DNA of 5,104 bases from Candidatus Thiosymbion ectosymbiont of Robbea hypermnestra (lineage in GTDB: Bacteria; Pseudomonadota; Gammaproteobacteria; Chromatiales; Chromatiaceae): contig JAIZWN010000156.1 in the NCBI GenBank assembly GCA_020443945.1, forward strand, positions 1 through 5,104, read 5' to 3'. Under the pieces are notes generated by a model. That model saw only the letters and a program-made list of their open reading frames with translations. It did not search any database and was not told the DNA's origin. The translations under genes and the position numbers were made by a program. Shown here one piece after another: positions 1 through 5,096 of the stretch (the first letter of the stretch is position 1; each line of letters starts with the position of its first letter).

Positions 1-2
1 GC

Positions 3-28
3 GGCGGGATGCGCTGGGCTTTCCCGCC
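3..28. repeat. 7-bp inverted repeat (hairpin) at the left edge
   Basis: Bases 3-9 (GGCGGGA) pair perfectly with 22-28 (TCCCGCC) around a 12-base spacer containing GCTGGGCTTT. There is no T-run after the stem, so it does not look like an intrinsic terminator. The stem and the GGGCTTTCCC context resemble the REP-like units seen elsewhere in the window (about 1020-1058 and 5041-5096). The window starts here, so the element may be incomplete on the left. Confidence 0.4.
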
Positions 29-45
29 CTAGGGTGCTCGATTAA

Positions 46-80
46 GGGTCACGGATCAAGACCTGACCCCATTGATTGCA
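46..80. repeat. GGGTCA...TGACCC element, possible RAYT-type repeat end
   Basis: GGGTCA (46-51) and TGACCC (64-69) form a 6-bp inverted repeat with a 12-base spacer. The string CAAGACCTGACCCC (57-70) resembles a motif I recall from repeats beside REP-associated tyrosine transposase (RAYT, IS200-like) genes in gammaproteobacteria. That resemblance is from memory and unverified. No transposase gene is visible, so at most this is a non-autonomous or remnant copy. It sits within about 20 bases of the tssE start and so occupies its leader. Confidence 0.35.
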
Positions 81-89
81 CGGATACAT

Positions 90-602
90 ATGGCTGAGCT
101 GACACCGAAGGAGCGGCTGCAACCCTCGTTGCTGGACCGGCTGACGGATGATGAGCCGTCCCGGCGACAGGAGTCGCGGGAGAAGCGGGTGCTCTCGCCC
201 CGCCAGCTGCGGGATTCCGTGATTCGGGATATTCAGTGGCTGCTCAATGCCAGCGATCTGGTCTCGGTGCAGGATTTGGCTCCCTATCCCGAGGTGATCG
301 ATTCGGTGGTCAATTATGGCCTGCCGGATCTCGCGGGCAAAAATGTCTCCGGTCTGGAGATCGGCGCCCTGGAGCGCGATCTGCGCCGGATCATTCAGCG
401 GTTCGAGCCTCGCATTCTGCCCCACAGCCTGCATATCCGCGTGGTGGTCGACGAGGGGCTGATGAGCCACAATGCGGTCCGGTTCGATATCGAGGGGGAG
501 CTCTGGGGGCAGCCGCTGCCGCAGCAGCTTTATCTCAAGACCGAGGTGGATCTGGAGTCCGGCGCCTTCGAGGTGTCCGAGCGGGGATTGCCGAGCCGTT
601 AG
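90..602 (+). CDS. tssE: Type VI secretion system baseplate subunit TssE (gp25-like)
   Basis: A 170-residue protein of the GPW/gp25 family. TssE is a cytoplasmic T6SS baseplate component, homologous to phage T4 gp25, that links the TssF-TssG wedge to the first ring of the TssB-TssC sheath. Visible family features are the N-terminal MAELTPKERLQPSLLDRL segment, SVIRDIQWLLN (residues 43-53), SVVNYGLPDLAG (72-83) and RFEPR (104-108), which contains the E-P-R core characteristic of gp25-like proteins. A beta-rich C-terminal stretch ends in LKTEVDLESGAFEV. Length is normal for the family. I chose the ATG at 90 because it gives the typical TssE N-terminus; an in-frame TTG at 72 would add six residues encoded by repeat-like DNA. 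The ribosome site is weak (only GGA at 82-84). tssF follows only after 771 bases of repeats, which is unusual because tssE and tssF normally lie close together in one operon. Confidence 0.94.
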   Translation: MAELTPKERLQPSLLDRLTDDEPSRRQESREKRVLSPRQLRDSVIRDIQWLLNASDLVSVQDLAPYPEVIDSVVNYGLPDLAGKNVSGLEIGALERDLRRIIQRFEPRILPHSLHIRVVVDEGLMSHNAVRFDIEGELWGQPLPQQLYLKTEVDLESGAFEVSERGLPSR

Positions 603-653
603 CTTGGGTCCGGCCCGTGCATTCATAATGGGCGTGGTTGTGCATAACAACAG

Positions 654-702
654 GAACCGCGAGTGGACACGAATATTTTCATTTTCATTCGTGTCTTTGT
701 GG
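654..702. repeat. CACGAA-type repeat with 9-bp perfect hairpin downstream of tssE
   Basis: GACACGAAT (666-674) pairs perfectly with ATTCGTGTC (687-695) across a 12-base AT-rich loop made of two ATTTTC units. The stem is preceded by GAACCGC (654-660) and followed by TTTGTGGC, a pattern common in short dispersed repeats of environmental bacteria. The ten bases TGGACACGAA at 664-673 recur identically at 4305-4314 after tssG. It could stop some transcription leaving tssE, but the stem is not GC-rich and no proper T-run follows, so I do not call a terminator. Confidence 0.6.
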
Positions 703-733
703 CTTGGTGTGAAAACAAACGTTGAACATCACG

Positions 734-797
734 CAGGATTTACCCACTACCAAATCCTGTTCATCCTGAGAAATCCTGTAAATCCTGTAAATCCTGT
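734..797. repeat. 9-bp tandem repeat AAATCCTGT with inverted copy
   Basis: Three perfect tandem copies of AAATCCTGT lie at 771-779, 780-788 and 789-797. Another perfect copy is at 752-760, followed by a degenerate one (TCATCCTGA, 761-769) and one extra base. An inverted copy, CAGGATTT at 734-741, pairs perfectly with AAATCCTG at 752-759 across a 10-base loop, so the left part can fold into an 8-bp hairpin. The units are too short and lack the spacers needed for a CRISPR. Confidence 0.85.
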
Positions 798-829
798 ACT
801 ATTGAACAAAGGCACAAATCTCGAAGAAT

Positions 830-861
830 GGCTGGTTGGGGTGGGCTTGCGAACCCCAGCC
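830..861. repeat. Imperfect inverted repeat, GGTTGGGG...CCCCAGCC
   Basis: The right arm ACCCCAGCC (853-861) is the reverse complement of the left arm GGCTGGTTGGGGT (830-842) once four bases are bulged out. The loop is GGGCTTGCGA (843-852). The form resembles the GTTGGG...CCCAACCTAC intergenic palindromes I recall from Chromatiales-type genomes, here degenerate. No T-run follows. Confidence 0.45.
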
Positions 862-938
862 TACGGGCTGGTCTGTAGTATGGGAACGATTATTTCTTTC
901 CTGAAGGAATGGGGCGTCCGGCACGGCACGGACTGATG

Positions 939-958
939 GGCACGCGGCGCTTCGTGCC
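939..958. repeat. 6-bp hairpin GGCACG/CGTGCC
   Basis: GGCACG (939-944) and CGTGCC (953-958) are perfect inverted arms around CGGCGCTT. The flanks TGGG (937-940) and CCCA (960-963) extend the symmetry with a one-base bulge. It looks like a dispersed palindromic unit and not a terminator, because no U-tract follows. Confidence 0.45.
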
Positions 959-1019
959 TCCCACAAGCCGTCGCGGCTCGGAAATCTCCGTAGCCTGACC
1001 GGAACTCCAAACCAGCCTG

Positions 1020-1058
1020 CCGGGCGCTGGCTTTGCCCATCCTACCCGCTGCGTAATC
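1020..1058 (-). repeat. REP-like unit of the GTAGGATGGGC...GC type
   Basis: Read on the minus strand this segment contains GGGTAGGATGGGCAAAGCCA, a pattern typical of short palindromic intergenic repeats in many gammaproteobacteria (recalled, not searched). A related unit with GTAGGATGGGG and GGCTTTGCC lies at the right edge of the window (5041-5096), so the family occurs at least twice here. Confidence 0.5.
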
Positions 1059-1074
1059 CGCGGATCAAAAGGGG

Positions 1075-1102
1075 CTTTGCGTCCTTTGCACCTTTGCGGT
1101 TC
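1075..1102. repeat. CTTTGC short-unit repeat
   Basis: CTTTGC occurs at 1075-1080, 1084-1089 and 1092-1097, spaced eight or nine bases apart and ending in CTTTGCGGTTC. The reverse complement of a related form (GAACCACAAAGGCGCAGAG) occurs at about 4270-4288 in the tail of tssG, so the same family appears in opposite orientation at both ends of the tssF-tssG pair. Confidence 0.6.
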
Positions 1103-1211
1103 ATCTAGTGTTCCGTTTTATCTTATTTTGCAAGTCCACAACCGCTGCCGGGCTTGGCGGTTTCCATTGATCAGGATTGAGTATGGGAAATAATCCGGTT
1201 GTTCCGATCTA

Positions 1212-1270
1212 TCCGCAGATTACACAGATCAAAAACGAAGCAATCTGTGAGAATCTGCGTAATCTGCGGA
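1212..1270. repeat. AATCTGCGT-type repeat forming a 17/18-bp inverted repeat
   Basis: The 18 bases at 1212-1229 (TCCGCAGATTACACAGAT) match the reverse complement of 1253-1270 (ATCTGCGTAATCTGCGGA) at 17 positions, with the mismatch at 1224/1258 and a 23-base spacer. The right side is itself tandem: AATCTGTGAG (1242-1251), AATCTGCGT (1252-1260) and AATCTGCGG (1261-1269). It ends about 100 bases before the tssF start, so if transcribed it would place a strong hairpin in the tssF leader. Confidence 0.8.
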
Positions 1271-1273
1271 CAG

Positions 1274-1293
1274 AAAAGATAATCTGATCTTTT
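1274..1293. repeat. AAAAGAT/ATCTTTT hairpin in the tssF leader
   Basis: AAAAGAT (1274-1280) pairs perfectly with ATCTTTT (1287-1293) around AATCTG. The right arm ends in TTTT but the stem is AT-only apart from one pair, too weak for an ordinary terminator. It could be a degenerate part of the neighbouring AATCTG repeat or an operator-like palindrome. Its function is unknown. Confidence 0.35.
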
Positions 1294-1302
1294 ACGACTG
1301 AT

Positions 1303-1332
1303 TTGCGGATAAAAGGATTACAAGTCCATAAT
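1303..1332 (+). promoter_or_regulatory. Weak candidate sigma-70-like promoter for tssF
   Basis: CATAAT at 1327-1332 is one base from the consensus -10. TTGCGG at 1303-1308 is a poor -35 (first three bases match) with an 18-base gap. It is the best candidate I could see between the repeats and tssF, and a promoter here would make sense because the gene is cut off from tssE. Such matches arise by chance in AT-rich DNA, so this is only a pointer. Confidence 0.15.
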
Positions 1333-1373
1333 CGCCACCTTCTCTCTGGCTCAAGGCTGCAAACCTTCTCATC

Positions 1374-3245
1374 ATGGACCCCCGCCATCTCGAATTTTAC
1401 AACCGCGAGCTGCAACATATCCGCGAGATCGGCGGGGAGTTTGCCGCGGAGTTTCCGAAGATCGCCGGGCGTCTGGGCCTGAGCGGTTTTGAGTGCGCCG
1501 ATCCTTATGTGGAGCGGTTGCTCGAGGGGTTTGCCTTCCTGGCGGCCCGGGTGCAGCTCAAGATCGACGCCCAGTTTCCCGCCTTTACCCAGCATTTGCT
1601 GGAGATGGTCTATCCGCACTATCTGGCGCCCACGCCTTCGATGGCCGTGGTCCGGTTGCAGCCGGATCTCCGGGAGGGGGCGCTGGCGGAGGGTTATGTT
1701 TTGCCTCGGGATAGCCTGTTGCGCGGCGAGATGGGCAGGGGACAGCAGACGATCTGTGTCTATCGCACCGCCCAGGAGACCACCCTCTGGCCCCTGGAGA
1801 TCGCCGAGGCCGAGTATTTCGTCCATGCCGGGCCGGTGGTCAGGACGGATCTCGAGGCGCTCAAACGCAGCAAGGCCGGCATCCGGCTGCGCCTGCGTTG
1901 TACCATGGATCTGACCCTCGATCAGCTGTCCCTGGATCGCCTGACCCTGTTTCTGCGGGGCGCCGACGAGCTGCCGTTTCGTCTCTATGAGCTGCTGTCG
2001 GCAAAGCCGGTGGAGGTGCTGGTCCAGCCTACCGAACGCCCTCTGCCCTGGTACGATCTGCTCGGGCCCGCGGCCATTGTTCCGCGGGGCTTCGCGGACG
2101 AGGATGCGCTGCTCCCTTATGCCCCGACCTCCTTTCAGGGCTATCGTAATCTGCAGGAGTATTTCGCCTTTCCCGAACGCTTTCTGTTCGTGGAGCTACG
2201 CGACCTGGCGGCCTCCCGGCGTCGTATTTCGGGCCGCGAGGTGGATCTCATTATCCTGCTGCCGCGGCGTGATGCCTTGCTGGAGAAGGGGCTGGACGCC
2301 TCGAACTTCGCCCTCTTCTGCACCCCCGTCATCAATCTGTTCCCCAAGCGTTGCGACCGGATCCACCTGTCCGACGGGGTCCACGAGCATCATTTGATTC
2401 CGGACCGTACCCGCCCCCTGGATTTCGAGGTCTATCGGGTGGATAGCGTTACCGGGTACGCCAGCGCCGACCAGAATCCGCAGCCCTTCCTGCCCTTTTA
2501 CTCCGCCCAGGATTCGGGCGATCCGGGCGGCCCGCCGGCCTATTACAGCATCCACCGGGTGCCGCGGCGCCTGTCTTCCCGCCAGCGCCGCGAGGGGCCC
2601 CGGACCAGCTATGTCGGCAGCGAGGTCTATCTGGATCTGGTGGATACCGCCCAGGCCCCCTACCGGAGCGACCTGCGCCAGCTCGCGGTAACCACCCTCT
2701 GCACCAACCGCGATCTGCCCTTGCAGCTCCCCGTGGGCACCGGCGACAGCGATTTCACCCTGGAGGAGAGCGCGCCGGTGAAGGTGATCCGGGTCGTCGC
2801 CGGTCCCACCCCGCCGCGGCCTTCCCATGCCCATGGCGATACCGCTTGGCGTCTCATCAGCCATCTGTCCCTCAACTATCTGTCCCTGGTCGAGGGGGCG
2901 GGGGAAGGCGCGGCGGCCCTGCGCCAGCTGCTGTCGCTCTACGGCGATGTCGCCGAGGCCCCTATCCGCCGGCAGATCGAGGGCGTGCGCAGGGTCGTCT
3001 CCCGGCCCATTGTCCGCCGCCTGCCCGGGGCGCGGCCCGTGACCTATGCCCGCGGCCTGGAGATCACCCTCGCCTGCGACGAGACCGCCTTTGAAGGGAG
3101 CGGGGTGTTTCTGCTCGGCTCGGTGCTCGAGCGCTTCTTCGCCCGCTATGTAGCCATCAACTCCTTTACGGAGACGGTCCTCGCGACGGACCGGGGAGAG
3201 ATTATGCGATGGCCGGCGACCATCGGCCGCAGGCAGATCCTTTAG
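1374..3245 (+). CDS. tssF: Type VI secretion system baseplate subunit TssF
   Basis: A 623-residue protein, full length for TssF (VasA/ImpG family). TssF is the large wedge subunit of the T6SS baseplate, structurally related to phage T4 gp6. Two copies pair with one TssG and dock onto TssE and the TssK adaptor in the cytoplasm. The N-terminus shows the family pattern: YNREL (9-13), EFAAEFPKIAGRLGL (22-36) and the highly conserved DPYVERLLEGFAFLAARV (43-60), continuing through LLEMVYPHYLAPTPSM (75-90). The C-terminus carries LGSVLERFFARYVAINSF (581-598), another family hallmark. No signal peptide or membrane segment is visible, as expected. The ATG at 1374 is supported by the conserved start just after it, although no Shine-Dalgarno sequence lies at proper distance (AAGG at 1353-1356 is too far). 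The last 37 bases overlap tssG. The gene looks intact, with no frameshift. Expression is uncertain because 771 bases of repeats lie upstream. Confidence 0.97.
   Translation: MDPRHLEFYNRELQHIREIGGEFAAEFPKIAGRLGLSGFECADPYVERLLEGFAFLAARVQLKIDAQFPAFTQHLLEMVYPHYLAPTPSMAVVRLQPDLREGALAEGYVLPRDSLLRGEMGRGQQTICVYRTAQETTLWPLEIAEAEYFVHAGPVVRTDLEALKRSKAGIRLRLRCTMDLTLDQLSLDRLTLFLRGADELPFRLYELLSAKPVEVLVQPTERPLPWYDLLGPAAIVPRGFADEDALLPYAPTSFQGYRNLQEYFAFPERFLFVELRDLAASRRRISGREVDLIILLPRRDALLEKGLDASNFALFCTPVINLFPKRCDRIHLSDGVHEHHLIPDRTRPLDFEVYRVDSVTGYASADQNPQPFLPFYSAQDSGDPGGPPAYYSIHRVPRRLSSRQRREGPRTSYVGSEVYLDLVDTAQAPYRSDLRQLAVTTLCTNRDLPLQLPVGTGDSDFTLEESAPVKVIRVVAGPTPPRPSHAHGDTAWRLISHLSLNYLSLVEGAGEGAAALRQLLSLYGDVAEAPIRRQIEGVRRVVSRPIVRRLPGARPVTYARGLEITLACDETAFEGSGVFLLGSVLERFFARYVAINSFTETVLATDRGEIMRWPATIGRRQIL
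3193..3200 (+). promoter_or_regulatory. Ribosome binding site for tssG inside the tssF end
   Basis: GGGGAGAG at 3193-3200 is a good Shine-Dalgarno sequence, eight bases before the ATG at 3209. It lies within the tssF coding sequence and supports the overlapping start and translational coupling of tssG to tssF. The ATG at 3204 is in the tssF frame and is not a start. Confidence 0.7.
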
Positions 3246-4348
3246 ACCTGGTCCTTGCCCTCGAGCGGGCGCCCTTCGGGTTCGATTTCTTCCGGGCCTT
3301 GCGGCGACTGGAGAATCTGCACCCGGATCGGCCGCGCCTGGGCAACGCGACCAAGGCGGCGGAGGATCCGGTGCGACTGGGGCAGGAGCCCGCTGCCCGT
3401 TTCGCCCCCGCGACCATCGCCGACTTCGCGCCCGGCGCGGAGGGAAAACCGTCGCGCCTTCAGGTCCACTTCCTCGGGCTGCTGGGGCCCAACGGTCCCC
3501 TGCCCCTGCATCTCACCGAATACGCCCGGGATCGGCTGCGCAATGCCGACGACCCCACCTTCGCGCGCTTCCTGGACGTCTTCAACCACCGGATGCTGAG
3601 CCTGTTCTACCGCGCCTGGGCCCAGGCCCAGCCCACGGTGAGCCTCGACCGCCCCCAGGAGGACCGCTTCGGCGACTATGTCGGGTCCCTGTTCGGCATC
3701 GGTATGTCGGCCTATCACCACCGCGACGCCATGCCCGACCTGGCCAAGCGCCACTATGCGGGCCACCTCTCCTGTCCGACCCGCCATGCGGATGGGTTGC
3801 GGTCCATGCTCACGGGCTTTCTCAGGCTCCCGGTACGCATCGAGGAGCTGATCGGGCACTGGCTCGACCTCCCCGCCGATCAGCACTGGCGTCTGGGGGC
3901 CTCGCCGGTCACCGGGACCCTGGGCGAGAACACCCTCGTCGGCGCTCGGGTCTGGGACCGCCAGTCCAGATTCCGGGTTCGCGTCGGCCCCCTGGGGATG
4001 GGGGACTATGAGCGCCTGCTGCCCGGCGGCGCCAGCCTGGCGCGGGTGGTGGCCGTGGTCCGCAACTACACGGGCGACCAGCTGAGCTGGGACCTGAATC
4101 CGGTCCTGAAACGCACAGAGATCCCGCCCCTTCGGCTCGGGACCGGCCGGCTCGGCTGGACCACCTGGCTCACCAGCCGCCCCCCGGCAAAAGACGGCGA
4201 CGACCTCTTATTGGACGCCATGGCCTGGCAGAGAGACGGCACGGAGGGTCAAGGTGAACAGAACTATTCGAACCACAAAGGCGCAGAGAGTGAAGAATCA
4301 CGAATGGACACGAAACCTCATTTCAGCGGTTCCGGTGCTACGCCCTGA
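3209..4348 (+). CDS. tssG: Type VI secretion system baseplate subunit TssG, with repeat-derived C-terminal extension
   Basis: A 379-residue TssG (VasB/ImpH family), the smaller wedge subunit of the T6SS baseplate, related to phage gp53/gp7-type proteins. It binds two TssF molecules and contacts TssK. Family features are FGFDFFRALRRLE (residues 23-35), the diagnostic GLLGPNGPLPLHLTEYARDR, then FLDVFNHRMLSLFYRAWAQAQP, later LGENTLVGARVWDRQSRF and GPLGMGDYERLLPGG, and near the end RLGWTTWLTSRP followed by DDLLLD (331-336). Homologues, as I remember them, end just after this last motif at about 330-350 residues. Here the frame stays open for about 40 more residues rich in E, S, N and K. Codons from about 4262 on are the reverse complement of CTTTGC and CACGAA repeats, and the final ten residues are antisense to the Fic remnant. 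I infer that the native stop was lost when the repeat arrived. The start is set by the strong ribosome site and the family-like N-terminus. Confidence 0.96.
   Translation: MAGDHRPQADPLDLVLALERAPFGFDFFRALRRLENLHPDRPRLGNATKAAEDPVRLGQEPAARFAPATIADFAPGAEGKPSRLQVHFLGLLGPNGPLPLHLTEYARDRLRNADDPTFARFLDVFNHRMLSLFYRAWAQAQPTVSLDRPQEDRFGDYVGSLFGIGMSAYHHRDAMPDLAKRHYAGHLSCPTRHADGLRSMLTGFLRLPVRIEELIGHWLDLPADQHWRLGASPVTGTLGENTLVGARVWDRQSRFRVRVGPLGMGDYERLLPGGASLARVVAVVRNYTGDQLSWDLNPVLKRTEIPPLRLGTGRLGWTTWLTSRPPAKDGDDLLLDAMAWQRDGTEGQGEQNYSNHKGAESEESRMDTKPHFSGSGATP
4262..4317. repeat. Repeat tract inside the tssG 3' end, abutting the Fic stop codon
   Basis: GAACCACAAAGGCGCAGAG (about 4270-4288) is the inverted form of the CTTTGC family seen at 1075-1102. 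CACGAA occurs at 4299-4304 and 4309-4314, and TGGACACGAA (4305-4314) repeats 664-673 exactly. The tract ends where the minus-strand Fic stop (4318-4320) begins. It is read as protein in the tssG frame, giving the tail residues from about 351 to 368. The left boundary is approximate. Confidence 0.7.
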
Positions 4349-4992
4349 TGATCCGCAAAGAGCCGGATATAAGGCGCGTAGTGGAAACGGCGATTTCGGG
4401 CTTGACCTGTAATCTCTTCCAGCAGACCCATCTCTTCGAGGCGTTTCACGAGCTGATTGGCGGCGGCAAAGGTAGTGCCGGTAACGGCCTCGACATCTTT
4501 GACCGATACGATAGGTTTTGCATAGAGGGTTTCGAGTATCCGGTGGCCGTTACCTGCCGCGTAACCCAATTTTTCGGTAATGTCGTTGCGGTGTTCCTCG
4601 CGCATTCTCAAGATACGCCGGGCCGTCTCGGTTGCCTGCTCGCTCACCTCGACAACGCCTTGCAGGAAAAACCAGAGCCAATCCTCCCATGCGCCCAGAT
4701 CACGTATGGCTTGCAACCGGTCATAGTAGGTCTGATGGTAGCGTTTGAAATAGTGCAACAAGTACAACACCGGTTTGTGCAGCACGCCGCTGTTGCAATT
4801 GAAAATCTTGGCTTCCGCTGCCAGAACGTCCTGCAATGAGCCTTGGGTACCCTCGATCTGGCTGGAAAGCACCGCCTCCTTGCGAATGTACATAAAGACG
4901 AACAGATCAGGGTTGGGCAACGTCAGTACCGAACCGTCCAGCCGGCCCAGCGCCCGATCCGCTTGGGACAAGAGGGCCTGAAGTCCCTGCAT
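4318..4992 (-). pseudogene. Fic-family protein remnant lacking the catalytic core
   Basis: The open frame gives 224 residues from the ATG at 4992. Fic proteins usually transfer AMP to target hydroxyl groups through an HPFxxGNGRxxR motif, and many are held inactive by an inhibitory helix with (S/T)xxxE(G/N). This protein keeps the N-terminal region (ADRALGRLDG, 11-20) and the helix motif in VLSSQIEGTQ (41-50; S43, E47, G48). It then passes within about 20 residues to GVLHKPVLYL (69-78), which in full-length relatives lies after the active-site loop. About 125-135 residues, including the whole HPFxxGNGR motif, are missing, and the joint falls near residues 64-69 (about 4786-4803). The C-terminal part (about 138-215, with TGTTFAAANQLVKRLEEMGLL) looks like the usual winged-helix domain and reads intact. 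Upstream of the ATG the same frame encodes PESLPPRPPLE, typical of the family, so the original start is lost; a TAG at 5092-5094 closes the frame. AMPylation activity is not expected. It overlaps tssG convergently by 31 bases. Confidence 0.85.
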
Positions 4993-5040
4993 TTCCAGGG
5001 GTGGTCGTGGCGGCAGAGATTCGGGGATGGTAGTGCTGTG

Positions 5041-5096
5041 ATCTATAGGATGATAGGACAGGCAAAGCCTAGCGTGGTCTCGCGCCCCATCCTACA
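5041..5096 (-). repeat. REP-like unit interrupting the Fic 5' end
   Basis: TAGGATG (5046-5052) and CATCCTA (5088-5094) are perfect 7-bp inverted ends around an internal GGCAAAGCC (5061-5069), which is itself nearly palindromic. On the minus strand the unit reads GTAGGATGGGGCGCGAGACC onward, like the unit at 1020-1058. Fic-like coding sequence begins immediately to its left (from about 5040) and none is visible to its right before the window ends, so the unit marks the point where the gene lost its N-terminus. It also supplies the in-frame TAG. Confidence 0.55.

Larger units (their letters stand above)
603..1373. other. Gene-free repeat mosaic between tssE and tssF
   Basis: This 771-base stretch has no open frame resembling a protein. 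Its left half (about 660-830) is clearly more AT-rich than the flanking genes. It is a patchwork of short repeats, listed separately: CACGAA units with a hairpin (654-702), AAATCCTGT tandem units (734-797), a GGTTGGGG/CCCCAGCC inverted repeat (830-861), a GGCACG/CGTGCC hairpin (939-958), a GGATGGGC-type REP-like unit (1020-1058), CTTTGC units (1075-1102) and AATCTGCG units in inverted array (1212-1270). No tRNA, transposase or CRISPR is visible. It separates two genes normally co-transcribed, so tssF may depend on read-through or on a promoter inside the tract. Confidence 0.85.

Noticed and set aside
72..89. TTG at 72 as an earlier tssE start
   Set aside because: It would add six residues from repeat-like DNA, while the ATG at 90 gives the usual family N-terminus.
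666..698. Intrinsic terminator after tssE
   Set aside because: The 9-bp stem is only moderately stable, the loop is 12 bases, and the T-run is interrupted (CTTTGTGG); it fits the dispersed CACGAA repeat better.
734..797. CRISPR array
   Set aside because: Units are 9 bp, directly tandem without unique spacers, and no cas gene is nearby.
472..936. Plus-strand frame of 154 residues running from tssE into the spacer
   Set aside because: It begins out of frame inside tssE and continues through AAATCCTGT repeats; the NPVNPVNPV stretch is just translated repeat.
1209..1826. Minus-strand frame of 205 residues spanning the repeat tract and the tssF start
   Set aside because: Half of it is antisense to the conserved TssF N-terminus and the rest translates repeat DNA.
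2196..2864. Long minus-strand frame (222 residues) inside tssF
   Set aside because: A GC-rich antisense shadow of tssF with no recognisable motif; the plus strand is clearly TssF throughout.
3242..3886. Long minus-strand frame (214 residues) inside tssG
   Set aside because: A shadow of the conserved tssG coding sequence, with low-complexity composition and no family features.
4348..4839. Plus-strand frame of 163 residues whose ATG overlaps the tssG stop (TGATG)
   Set aside because: The coupling-like overlap is attractive, but the frame is antisense to the Fic remnant, whose minus-strand reading has clear family motifs. The plus-strand protein shows none.
4318..4992. Fic protein as a T6SS effector or toxin partner of the tss genes
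   Set aside because: The catalytic motif is missing, the gene is convergent to tssG, and there is no PAAR, VgrG-linked or other delivery domain. The proximity looks accidental.
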